Assembly: GCA_027563935.2 (NCBI GenBank)
Contig: CM050450.1
Location: 30,615,439 to 30,679,438 of the forward strand
DNA: 64,000 nt
From: Costus lasius
Taxonomy: Eukaryota > Streptophyta > Magnoliopsida > Zingiberales > Costaceae
Reading direction: 5' to 3'
Part shown: piece by piece, positions 34,735-45,569 of the stretch
Numbering within the stretch: the first letter of the stretch is position 1
Layout: each line of letters starts with the position of its first letter
Notes under the pieces: generated by a model
The model's input: the letters and a program-made list of their open reading frames with translations, nothing else
What the model was told of the DNA's origin: nothing
Databases searched by the model: none
Made by a program: the position numbers and the translations under genes

Positions 34735-35870
34735 CCTACAGGGTCGCACACCTTGATACTCGAATTCTCGTATTGATCGGGAAGCCTTATGATCGAGTTA
34801 TTGGATAACTCGGATCTAATTAGGAGATTTCATCAGCGCCAATGGCCCTGATGAGATGGAAGAATGTTATTGGAGCCAAACTTCATTTTTTGGCAGGTTG
34901 ACCCGTATTTGACCATGGTTGGTCACATTTGGATTAGGGTTGCATTGGATTGGATCCAAATGCTTAATCAACCCATGTTATGAAGTTTGGGCTAGCTCAT
35001 TATCCAATGAGGCCCAATAAAAAGTTCTCATGAAGAGATGAGAGGCTAAAAGGGTATAATGGGGAGAAACATGAACTATTAAGCGCCTAGGGGCATAATG
35101 GGGTCATGTTGGTGCCTTTGCTTCATTATGGAAGTAAAGGGCGCCTCCCCTCTCTTCCTTGGATGGAATGCATGCCTCTATGGCATGTCTTGGGCTGATA
35201 TGGTACTTGGGCAATTATGGATAGGTTGAATGGAGTTTATGGTAAAGTCTTGGAGACTTTCCTTGTCTCAAACCTCCTCATCCTAGCCCTACACTTGTCA
35301 TGATCCTAGCCCTTACCCTAACCGCCTCTTGCCCTATATATGTGACACTAGCCGCCCCCTCTTAGAAGTGTTCTTCCTTGGAGGCGTGAACACATCAAGA
35401 GGGCGAGAGTAAGGGGCATTGGCGCAACCATCTTCTTCCATCAAACCCTAGCCGGAAGTGTCTTCCTTTCTTCCTCCTTTGGCGCAAGAGAAGTAAAGGC
35501 TTGGCGGCATTCTCCCTTCTCCTCTCTTCTTCATCAATTGGCGCTTCTACCTTGGAGGTGGCGGAAGCATTCAAGAAGAGAACTAAGGCTTGGATCTTCT
35601 TCCCGAGGCTAGCACCGGGCGTGGACGAAGAGGACTCGAGGCATCCGTGTGTGTGAAACTGCAGAGGGCGCACGCTTGGGCGCCTATCACGATATCGACC
35701 TCATCTTGCTCTAAGGTATTTCCTAACTCATCGTGTCGACTCTCTTGCTTGCGATCTTCACTAGGTTTTTGGGACCGGCCTGTTTCGGGGACATTCTTCC
35801 GCTGTGCAATGTATGTTTGTATGAATCTCTATCTCTGAAAATTATAAAATGTCCCCGGGGTTTCCCAACA
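34735..35870 (+). repeat. Right part of element C 3' LTR
   Basis: True continuation of the C LTR begun at 18342; ends tttcccaaca. The first five bases are the right target duplication of D. The bases after it (ttaag...) are the flank into which C was inserted. Confidence 0.85.
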
Positions 35871-37144
35871 TTAAGATTTTTGCTCTTTTACTTGATCGGA
35901 ACAGATTTAAAGTATACCAATTCATGGTATAATATAACTCATGACTTTAGATTCCTCAGCTAGAGGAGTTGGAGCAAGTCCTAGTTATAGTAATATCACT
36001 AATTTTCTATTCATAAAAAGTTCTCCATCAAGCAAAGTTAGATAAATTAAGCTTCAAGTAAATTCTACTATGCACGTGTCTCATGAATGTATAACAATTC
36101 ACATATGTATTTTATCAATACCAGAATTGAATTTACTCAAAAATTTAAGTCTACATGAAATTTCAGAAATTCCCTAAGTCATCAAATCAAATACTCAAAA
36201 ATGTTTCCTAAGTTCAGAATTAAGGATAAAATAAACTTGTATATCCTTAAAAATCATAAACATTCAAAATACATACCTATAAAACTCAAATACAATCAAA
36301 ATATATGAAGACACCCTAGACTTAAATTGTTGCATATACTATATTATTTAATCCACAATTATCAATAAAAACCAAACATGCATGATCCTACAAAGGAAAG
36401 TATGCATCGTCCTCGATGTATGTAAAAAAAATAAAACAATAAAATACTCACAATGATTAATCGATTTCAGTGTTCTTAGAGTCCTCTAGTATATCCGCGG
36501 GTAAGTCTGGTAGAATATCTGATGGCAAATCAGCAAAAGCCTTAGCTGGCTGTGGTGGAGGTGTATCCTCTAGAAGCTTTGGTGTAGTAGCTAGTAAATC
36601 TAGTAAAATGTCTGATGGAAAATCAGTATGAGTCTCAGTCTGAGCTGATGTGGAGTAGACATCGCTGGCATCTGAGCTGACTGTGATGCTAATGTGTCCT
36701 TTGGAATATCCTTTGTAGGAAATCTGAGTGAAAATTGAGCTGAAATCATGGTTCAGCGGTGAAACTATGTTCTTGAGGTCGTCCGGAAATTTTTGAGAAA
36801 ATCCGGCTGAAATCTCATCAGAGGATCAACGGAAAGGGCCGCCGGTGATGAAGGAAGGTCTGGAAGAGGGATTTGTCACTTGAGAAGGGAAGGATCAGGC
36901 AGAAATTCAGATTCATGAGCAAAGGCGTGGACCCTAACTTTCGCATGTGATGTGTGAAATTGAGTCTTCATGGCCTGTGAGTCATTCACGGTTGCGGTCA
37001 TTAATATTTTTATGACTTAAGTCCCTTTTGCAAAATAAAACTCACGGCCCGTGAGTGACTCATGGCCGTGACTGTGAAAGTTTTTGTGGACTTTTGCCCT
37101 TCTTGCATTTCTTCAAGACGCAGCATTCATGGCCCGTGAGGGAC
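35871..37144 (-). mobile_element. Gypsy-derived internal sequence hosting element C
   Basis: Reading on the minus strand, an ORF remnant (36825 down to 36457) is followed by a segment with atcgaggacgatgcat (near 36413) of the kind found in the 3' region of Athila/Tat elements. Between 36960 and 37140 there are several CACGG..CCGTG dyads similar to those in the E LTR. It may be the 3' region of element E, cut by LTR F, but the F boundaries do not prove this. Its first 864 bases are duplicated at 22522-23385. Confidence 0.5.
36457..36825 (-). pseudogene. ORF remnant with acidic/proline-rich C-terminus, gypsy 3' region
   Basis: An open frame of 122 codons with no ATG near its start, bounded by a TGA upstream. 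It includes a repeated motif (DFPSDILLDLL, then DLPSDILPDLPADILED) and a PPPQP stretch, and ends NTEID. I do not recognise a domain. Codon use and the repeat argue for real coding origin, perhaps the end of gag or of the extra 3' ORF of an Athila-like element. A truncated second copy lies at 23108-23385. Confidence 0.4.
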
Positions 37145-38998
37145 TGATGATGACACTGAAATTTATAGTAAATTTTGTGCTTTTTCATATATCTTTTTGT
37201 GTCAAATTCATGAACCTTTGCTTATTTTTATGTCTTTTTTATCAAATACTGCGGAATCTACACTCTTTTTGATTTTTGATGATTTTCAGGTAAAAAGGCA
37301 CGATTTTTAGGCATTTTCAAGCAATTCCAGATGCATGAATGAATTCCCACCATCAAGAGGAGATTATATGTCAAATTTTATGAAGATTGGAGCTTCAGAC
37401 CAAATTACGGCAGGGCCGTAATCTAAATTACGGTACCGTATTTTCACCGGCTACCGTAATATCAGAGCACTGCAGTAATTTGGGAAATTTTCATCTAGAA
37501 AGATTTTCAGAAATTACGGCACTACCGTAAAGATTTTCATGGGCCGTAATTTGGAGCGCTTTCTGACCAGAAATTTTGGCTGAAATTACGGCACAGTCGT
37601 AACCTATTTTATTGTGTCGTAATTACCAAATAGTTTCGATCAGAGAACTCGACTGAAATTACGGCAGTGCCGTAACCATTTCCACGGCCGTAATTCTATG
37701 CCTGGCACGCGATTTTTCCGGACGTTCTGGAGCCCGATTTTTGTGCGATCGATTGCAGATGATCCAGGCCATAAATCAAAGATCTGTAAGATGCAAAGGG
37801 AGAGCTTTTCGTGAGGAGAATACACAGACACAAAAGCCCTAATTTTCATTGACTGTCGGGAGAGAAATCGAGTTTCACGCCACCATCTTAGGTTTCGCCG
37901 CCGGGAAACGTACATCGCATCTTCGGCCGTGAAATTTGAGGGGAAGCTTCGTTTGGAAGAGGAGATGATAACCTAGAAGTTTCAAAGAGAAAGGATCCCG
38001 ATCGGAGGAGAAATCGACAAAAGCACGCCACGGGCACTGTTCACGTGTGGAAATTACGGCTGTAATTTCTATTACAACCATGTGGTTATTTGTTTTTCTC
38101 CTCTTTTTTGATTTCCTACACTTTGATACTATGGATTATTATAATCTTTTATCCATGCTAACTTAAACCTTTATGGGACATGGGGGAGTAATTCCCTTTG
38201 ATTTCTTAATGACTAGATAAATTTTCATTACTTTGTCAAGTATAATTTTAGCATGATAATTCTACTTATGTGATAATTGCTCTTTAATTCTCCATAGATT
38301 CATGTTATTAATCATGTTTTAGAGTTTTCACAATACGAACCGAAAGGTGACTTACTTGAGAACTTGGAACCCTAGAATTGAATGTTAAGAACTTACTGTA
38401 AGATATTAGGTTAGTTCTTGTTTCTTGATTTTAGAAGAATAATTGCCATGATAATAATATGAATCTAGGATTGAGTTAATTTATCAAACATGGAGATCTT
38501 GTGCGAAAGTGAGGATCGGAACGTTGGAGAACCATAAGTAGAACTTGTGTTGAGACTCGGATGCACGAAAGTGATCATTGAGATTCCACTTGAGATAATC
38601 AACTTAGAATTCAGATGCATGAAAGTGATCCTTGAGTTCTTTGATTGATGATTTACTCATTTTCAGCTTGGGATAGATCTTGCGCGAAAGCGAAGATCGG
38701 TCCCTACATGATTGTCTGCACGAAAGTGAGACAATCCCTTTATGAAGTAAATTATGTCTTTTTCATGATAAAATCAAACTGACGAATTACTATTCATATC
38801 TAGTCATAGAAATTAAAGTGAATGAAACCCTAGTCCTAAATTTTCTCTCTGATATTTTCGTTAGCCTTCATTAGTTCACTTGCATAGTTTCGATTGCCTA
38901 GATAGTAAGAACTCAGTTATTCAGTACTTGACAATGAGGTCTTTGTGGTTCGATATCTTTCTTTATTACTTTGAGTATCCGTGCACTTGCGGACTACA
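37145..38998 (+). repeat. Gypsy LTR F (Athila/Tat type, plus orientation)
   Basis: Ends with the typical Athila/Tat stretch (gatatctttctttattact...ccgtgcacttgcggactaca). It matches LTR G (61115-62832, opposite orientation) at several blocks, such as the gggacatggggg segment near 38175 and the ttttcaggtaaaaagg segment near 37285. The start TGATGATG at 37145 is set by that alignment. No target duplication could be confirmed and no primer site follows, so it is a solo or truncated LTR. It carries at least five TTACGG..CCGTAA dyads (37404-37697). Confidence 0.7.
37404..37697. repeat. Cluster of TTACGG..CCGTAA dyads in LTR F
   Basis: Imperfect palindromes at about 37404-37422, 37427-37442, 37511-37530, 37583-37602, 37656-37675 and a half copy near 37682, each with arms like AATTACGG/CCGTAATT and centres of 2-6 bases. 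Another occurs at 38050. Equivalent dyads exist in LTRs G and J, and a CACGG/CCGTG variant in E. Confidence 0.75.
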
Positions 38999-39196
38999 AC
39001 AACTGACGGCCAAACCCGTGAATGTCTCGATTGGCACCTGTTCTTCAAGTAAAAATTTTTCAAAAAATTCCTATGTATAAAATAACTTATTAAAAGATTT
39101 TCCATCAATAAAAATTCATCAAATCATTCTGTAAAATTTTTTTAAAATTTAAAGAAAATTAAAAACTAAAACTAAGAGTAGTAAAAGTTAAAAATT

Positions 39197-39218
39197 TGGG
39201 TTGCCTCCCAAAAAGCGC
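39197..39218 (-). other. Athila/Tat conserved post-pol motif
   Basis: Plus strand TGGGTTGCCTCCCA then AAAAGCGC; on the minus strand this is GCGCTTTTTGGGAGGCAACCCA without its usual pol upstream. The motif is widely conserved right after pol in this gypsy group and gives the orientation of E. Confidence 0.85.
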
Positions 39219-39253
39219 TTGTTTAAGGTCATTATTTTAACCATAGCTTCATG

Positions 39254-40600
39254 TCATGGCAGAGTTGGTGAATCAGTGGCATAGTAGAGAGTATATAATC
39301 TTCTGCTTTTCCTCTGTCTCAAGAGTGTGCCCACCAAAGTATATATCCAGTGAAATAGGTAGATCAATGTTGTAGTGGTCATTACATGCATACAAAAATA
39401 AAAATTAAAGTTATGCAAAGAATACCCAATAATTTTTCTGCATTTATCCAAGAGTAATATCATGTGTTCTTCCTTTAGATTTATACCAACAATTAGAAGC
39501 AGATTAGAATTAAGATTAAAAAAACTTATACCTTGGTTGATCAAGAAGTTTTCAAATTTTATTTTGGGTTTTTCATTTATCTCAATATCAATGTGATCAA
39601 GAATCTCATGTGTAATTATCTTTTGGGTATCTGTGGTTGGATTTGAATTAAATAATATTTCAATCACCTCATCATCATTATCCTTCAAATAATTTCCTTC
39701 ATCATCTATCATGCAAATTTCTAATAAATATTTCTGGAGAAAAGGGATTGATGATTCATATAGTGGTGGTGGTAGAATATGTACATGATCCTCTTCCTCA
39801 TCTTTCTCCTCAATAACTTTCTCTTCAATGGGGTATTCCATCTGAACACTATCAAATTCACCCCCTTGTATCTCGCTATTTCTTACTTTAGAATCCTTAA
39901 ATTCTTTATCTTTCTTCTCACAAGACTCCAAAAGTTCAAATTTTTCTTCAAATATGTCCCAAGTATTTGTGTTGCAAGACACTATGTTATGTGCGCGGGG
40001 AGTGGATAGTTGGTAAAGTGCTGAGGAAGGGTTAATGGGGTATTTAGAATTTTCAAAATCATCAAAATTTGAAGAAGTTAAATCATAACCTGTGACTGGA
40101 GTCATGACTACTAATTGTTTCAACTCTACAAAATTCTCAGATTCATCTTGGATTCATTCCTCTATGTCATTTTTATCAGTGCCATAAATCATACTATGAA
40201 ATTTCTCACTTTGTTTCGTCATATCAGCTATAGATTTTTCAAGTATGGCTTCGAAGTTGGATTCTTGAGGTTTACTAATGTTTGATTGTGAAATAAATGT
40301 TGTGTCGTTCTGATAAAATAAGTTTTGATGATTCTCCAAACTTGGATTGTAGGTACTAGGGCATGAGTTAAAGGATGAAGAAATCCCTAATTGACATTCT
40401 GTATAATGATGCCTATGATATCCACAAATATCACAAGTAATAGATTTCAACATAGAATATTGCATGCTTAAATAATCAGTTTGTTGAGTAAAGGAATTTA
40501 CTTTTGCTGCAAGCGATTGTAATGCATCTGTGCCATATTCTCTTGTCATTATCGGTGACTCACATCGCTGATTTGACCATTGACATTGGTTAAATATCAT
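39254..40600 (-). pseudogene. Gag C-terminus plus acidic linker ORF of element E, one in-frame stop
   Basis: Two open frames (40600-40154 and 40123-39254) lie in one frame, separated by ten codons and one TGA at 40154-40156. The first part has DALQSLAAKVNSF and a CDICGYHRHHYTECQ zinc finger, typical of the C-terminal half of Athila/Tat gag; the N-terminal capsid part is missing. The second part is very acidic (EEKDEEEDHVH) and ends in a segment (NSNLLLIVG.., DKCRKIIGYSLHNF) like the stretch just before the reverse transcriptase of this group. There the coding sequence jumps to 3' UTR sequence. It may once have given a nucleic-acid-binding protein; now it is probably broken. Confidence 0.7.
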
Positions 40601-40838
40601 ATTTTCAATTTATGCAATAAAATTCAGAAAATAAAAAGTGTAAAATAGGAAATGCAAAATAAAGCTTAAAATATATAGTCAAGTGATTTTTGAGTTCTCC
40701 TGTTCATACATCGTGTTAATCCAAAAAGATAAAAATAGCTTAATGTAACTATAAAGAAAAAGAAAGCAAAAAAAAATAAAAAATAAAAAAATGTCTTGTC
40801 AATAAATCTCATGATTAAATCGATATTGGCTAGCCTAA

Positions 40839-40857
40839 TCCCCGGCAAAGGCGCTAA
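40839..40857 (-). other. Primer binding site of E (tRNA-Asp type, mutated)
   Basis: Minus strand TTAGCGCCTTTGCCGGGGA, against the usual TGGCGCCGTTGCCGGGGA complementary to tRNA-Asp in Athila/Tat elements. It lies eight bases from the LTR end and shows the element runs leftward. Confidence 0.8.
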
Positions 40858-40865
40858 AAATTTGA

Positions 40866-41951
40866 TGTGCCCGCAAGTGCACAGATTTATCAAAGTAATA
40901 AAATACGATATCGTTCCCAACGAGCATCTGGCGGTCAAGTACCGATTACATGATTGATCTATAGCTAGACAATTCGAAAGGTGTGGTTTTTGTTTGGAAA
41001 CTTCTTAGTACAAATAAAAAGAAACAGAGGTAACGTTTTGGGTAAAAATCAATCTGGAGAAAGTTGGGACTCGAGGTTTCACCACGCTGATGACTATGAA
41101 TTCAATAAAAAATAAACCTTTAAATAGAAAATTAAAGTGTTGAAAGGGATTTTTCCTTAGGTACAGATTACCTCCTCCCGAAGAGTAATGCAGTACCTAT
41201 TTACGACAATTCCCTACTCTCGTGATAATTACCATAAATAGACCCTTTAAGCTCTGTGAAAAATTATGTAAATCTTCAAATGAATCCAAACTAGTCTCGT
41301 GATTAGATTCGTAGGTTTGAAAAGAATAGATCCAATGTTGCGATTCACCTCCCGGTCCTTCTCGCGACGTCTCAAATGCGATAAAACTTATCCAAAGTAT
41401 TAAAGCGGAATATGTACAATTCTATTCAAATCAACTCAATAGGATTCTTAACAAAGATTCATGCAAAAGATTTAATTCATAAATCAATCAATGGGCTACT
41501 CCCCAAATCCCGAAAATAAATTTACACGTTCATGTTTGTAGAAAACAGTATGTATATTGATGAACTCAACATAATCTTTCAAAAATAATGCAAAAAGACA
41601 CTAGGATAGTAATTAGAGCACTTCCCCTTGATCTGGAGATGAAGATAAAGCATTCAAATCCCTCCGTTGCGTGATCTTTCGCCAAAATTCTGCCTAGAAG
41701 TTGATATTCGCCCTAGCCGCCGCCTCTATTCATGTTTGTCTGTAGAATCCCCCTAAAATCTTCCAAAATCCTTCCTTTTATAGTTTAATCAGTGTAGAAC
41801 CCATCTAGGAATGCTTATGTAAAGTTTGATCAAGTTTCGACTTGATTCGGGGTTGAATTGAGTGAAAAACTGAAGGGGGCCGAAAAACTCACGGGCAGTG
41901 AACTGTTTACAGCCATGACCATGAGTTTTTCTATTTCTGCACATAAGTGCA
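40866..41951 (-). repeat. E 5' LTR, first part (3' end of the LTR)
   Basis: On the plus strand it begins TGTGCCCGCAAGTGCAC, the mirror of the typical LTR end GTGCACTTGCGGGCACA. It continues to the solo LTR insertion at 41952; the last five bases gtgca (41947-41951) are the target duplication. The remainder is at 43608-44047, making an LTR of about 1526 bp. Confidence 0.85.
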
Positions 41952-43602
41952 TGAAAGCGAACCTAGGTCACAAGCATTATTCAGAAAAACAAAACTTGTT
42001 GCAGCGGAAATTCTAGGATCTCATGACATGAGCACATGATCAACCTTGTATAACTTGTATAGAGCAAGTTAGAGTATTACCATTGCCATGATGTAAGAGG
42101 CGGCTTGGAAGATGTAAGGGGCGAGCGCCTCTTCTCCAAAGAAGTCACACACAAGATGAGAAAGACTTTCTTCCTTTGTGTTCCTTGTGCTAGCAAAGAC
42201 ACCAAGGAGTCCTGATCGTTTCTTCAAAGGATGATGTGCGCCCTTAGCTGGTTGAATTTCTCTTCCTTGCATGAAGATGGTTCACACACGAGAACGAAGA
42301 GAGGAGAAAGGCGAGAGCAAGAAGCGAAAACCGTGGGGTGCACACAAAGGGAAAAATTCGGCCACCACATATGGTAAGAACCGAAAATGTAACTCCCTCC
42401 ATAACTCCCTTTAAGCGATCACTAACTCCTCTTAAATTGAACCATGCGTTCACAAGTGAACCGGTTCAATCTTAATTTGGTTTAAGCACCAAATCAAACC
42501 AGCCCTGGTTATAATCTTCTTTGAACCAAATGGCTCAAGATCTAACCACACATCACATTGAACCCCTGATCTTTACGATCAAGCTTCAATCCTCCGATCA
42601 AAGCTTACTGATCACATGTCCTAATCAATCAAACATGATTAGACTAGATCTCACTTTTAATCAGAGCTAAATTCCTTTAAACTGAACTAGAATAATTCCA
42701 GTCCACACGATCTGACATAAGTAAGCCATATCATCAAATTGTGCGACCCTAAGGGTTTCCTTCAATGTCGGTAACGATAACCTGCATTATCACGACTAGA
42801 GAGGGGTATCTAGCAACACATCACTGTCTCCCGATATGAAGGAAAGAGTCTTCCAAGACTACTCCCAAACCATAGCACAAGTGTGAATCTAATTCACTTG
42901 GCATACATGTTTCCCTTTGCCACTGGATGTTCTCGTTGGACAAGCGTGTCAAGCCTGTGATTCCAACATGATGAAAATGGTTAGGTTAGACGAACATAGT
43001 CGTCTGGGTATGGCCATACACATTCTCAACCATTTCATCCAGGGGACCCCATTAGAACATCACACCCCAACTAGGAGAGGCAATCCTTTATCTATCACAA
43101 GTACCCTAACATGACTCATGCCCACTATCCAAGATAATCCTTAACCATTATATTTCAAATGATATTGAACTATCTCAAGATAATGCCAATCATCACTTAG
43201 AAACACAAGTGATCTCAAGTCAGAGGGAATATGCCACTTGCTTGCATACAAGGATTATTCACATTGTGACAAACAATTGAATATCCTAAGTAGGGTCAGT
43301 CCAGTACATCCAATGCACCTATGTGTCTAAATCTTATTCCATGCTCGAAGCATCCTATAAGATTAGAACACATATTAGTCTCAATCATACCAAGGCCGTC
43401 TCATGTTCACCGAGATATCTCGACTAAGGACAATACTGAATGTCAGCTAAGCTGACCATCATTGAGACATTACTCAGAAGTATACATACAACAGCAGATA
43501 ATGTAACAATCTGAATAACAACAATTGCCTTTATATTGTTTATACATGATACTGAAAATAACCCAAAGCCTCAAACATTGGCGTTAAGGGCATACCCTAA
43601 CA
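41952..43602 (-). repeat. Solo LTR of the A/B/K copia family in the E LTR (minus)
   Basis: 1651 bp; on the minus strand TGTTAGGG...TTTCA with good alignment to the B LTRs. Perfect target duplication gtgca at 41947-41951 and 43603-43607. No internal sequence is present. Confidence 0.94.
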
Positions 43603-43607
43603 GTGCA

Positions 43608-44047
43608 TTCATAGCCCGTGAATACACTCATGGCCACGGCCCTGGAAGTTGCGTTTGACCTCCGTTTTGCTCCAAATTTGGCGTACGGCCTCGTCTTTTC
43701 ATCATGAATCACACTGTCACATCAAAACTCATAAAATTCATCATTTTGAGTGATATTCATCGTTCATGAAAGACTCACGGGTGCAACTATGAATATTACG
43801 TCTGGCCTCTGTTTCACTCCAAATTTGATGTGCGACCTCGTTTTTTCTTCGGGAACCATGCTATCGTCTTAAAACTCACAAAACCCATTATTATTATGCC
43901 ATTTTATCTTCATTTTCATAGAAACTAAGAAAAGTGAAGATTCCATACAAAGTGAAGTAAAAACACTAAAAATTGGTATTAAATCATAAAATAAGCCCTA
44001 AATATCATATAAAATATAGGAAAAATATGATGTAAATAAACTCATCA
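43608..44047 (-). repeat. E 5' LTR, second part (5' end of the LTR)
   Basis: On the minus strand starts TGATGAGTTTATTTACATC at 44047. It resembles the start of the J LTR (48794 onward), including the shared ggaatcttcacttttct block, so E and J are related families. It contains CACGGGC..GTGAG-type dyads near 43612-43650 and 43776. Confidence 0.82.
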
Positions 44048-44706
44048 CTCCACAACACTGCATAGTTCACTTACAACTTGCAGTAATTATCTGCGACCAA
44101 GAAGACACCATTTGAGTTGGTATTGGGATGACAACCTTTTACTCCTATTGACGTTGCACAACAGTTTGATGGTGATTTTCTAGTGGCATATAAGGTCATA
44201 AGAGAGTAGGCCAAAGTGCTCAGGAGGCTAGAGACAGCTTAGAGCACGTTGTAGGGAGAATGTAACACCACGCCAATCAGAACAGACATGGAAAAGATCT
44301 CAGCAAAGGTAGCACATTGCGGCTTTATTCAGAGATATGTTGACCTTTTAAGTTTTTAAGGAGAGTTGGCGTAGTGGTTTGCAGACTAAAGCTTCCTAAT
44401 TGACTGAAGCTCCATCTGACGTTCCACGTGAGTTTCTTGAAGAAGTTTCATCCTAATGAGAGTGATCCAAGTCACTCATGAGGGCATCGTGCTCCACCGA
44501 GTGTTCATGCTGAGTTTGACAAAAGGATTTTGAAAATTTTGAATCACAAGACACTTGGGCAGAGTTACAGGAATAGAAGAATGAAGTTTTTGGTTCAGTG
44601 AGAAGGAACACCTGAGGAAGAAGCTAAATGGGAGAAAACTTCTCATTTGTGATAGTTTGAGGAGCAGATTGAAGAATACATATATAGTCTATCGTCGAGG
44701 GTGACA
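44048..44706 (+). pseudogene. Integrase C-terminus and chromodomain of gypsy element L
   Basis: Translated plus strand with stops gives SPFELV..GRQPFTP-like text, then LKLHLTFHVSFLKKFHP (the FHVSxLK motif at the integrase end), then a chromodomain-like block (EFDKRILKILNHKTLGQ, FLVQ, EGTPEEEAKWE, EEQIEEY). This order marks a chromovirus-type Ty3/gypsy pol. Several in-frame stops and frameshifts are present. The rest of the element to the left is missing: E begins exactly here, so E was probably inserted into this pol. Confidence 0.78.
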
Positions 44707-44714
44707 AAGAACTT

Positions 44715-44725
44715 GGGTGGGGGAG
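44715..44725 (+). other. Polypurine tract of element L
   Basis: GGGTGGGGGAG two bases before an LTR start at 44728 (TGTGATGCTCCC). Confidence 0.75.
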
Positions 44726-44727
44726 TA

Positions 44728-45569
44728 TGTGATGCTCCCAGAACTTAATTAACTTCTGATGCACACCGAGCTTAGCAGGTGGCGGTGGTCTCCAATCAAC
44801 TGGGTGTGGATGGATTGGGGTGTTGGTGTCACTGAGGTTGACATGAGTCCTTTAGGTGAGTGTCGAGCTTGCTGCGTCGAGTGCGGGTGCGCGTGGACAT
44901 GCGAGGGCAAAACCCGAGGACCTAGAGCTGTGCACACATATGTGGTGCATATGAGGAGCTGATTCACATGGTTCCAATTTGGCACGGTGTGATTAATTGA
45001 TTCAGTGTGCCTATTGATGTGCCTGAAAGAACCATGTGGCTATAAGACTTGGTTGTGGATTCGTCGGCAAGGGGAGAGAAAATGCTGTTGCCCAAAGGTG
45101 AGGGGGAAGACTTCATCTTCTCTGGCGTCGAAGCTAGATGAGAGAGTGGGGCGGCCTCATTCACCTCTGGTTCCACACACGCGACCTTCCACTAAATCTC
45201 TGACGAGGCATGAACTGGCGGGCACTCAACAGGGCTTAATCAGCAATAGATAGTGCGAGGGTAGGGCTAATGTTAGTAACAAATCTGCCTTGGACGATGA
45301 TTCTCACCGACGGGAAAGGGAACGATTGTGACTGGGTTCTTTAGCCCACATTTGCACATGCATCCTCTCCAGGTGACGACGATGATTTCCTTGGGTGGTG
45401 GATATAGCGACGGGTCTCACCATTGATGAGGGTCTCAACAAAGGGAGAACTTGGCATTTGCCCCTTTCCTATCTCCCTCTGCTTCGGTCGAGTGGCTGGC
45501 GGTGAAAGGGAGTTGGCAACTGGCTATACTCCCCTCTCTTTGTTTTTTCCAAGAAGGTGGGGTGGTCCC
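44728..45569 (+). repeat. L 3' LTR, first part
   Basis: Starts TGTGATGCTCCC after the purine tract. It is split by a C-family solo LTR; the last five bases gtccc (45565-45569) are the target duplication. It resumes at 47534. Short ORFs in it are not supported as genes. Confidence 0.8.

Larger units (their letters stand above)
39006..44047 (-). mobile_element. Athila/Tat-like gypsy element E, non-autonomous (no RT or integrase)
   Basis: On the minus strand: 5' LTR (44047 down to 40866, interrupted), primer site (40857-40839), gag-like ORF (40600-39254), then directly the conserved post-pol motif (39218-39197) and the start of the 3' UTR up to LTR F. The whole reverse transcriptase, RNase H and integrase block is absent. 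The left end, with the 3' LTR, is not visible; it is cut by F or lies beyond it. It must have relied on enzymes from another element. Confidence 0.78.

Noticed and set aside
44759..45253. Short ORFs in the L LTR (for example 44759-44962, 45005-45253)
   Set aside because: They overlap antisense ORFs, have no similarity that I recognise, and lie inside an LTR.
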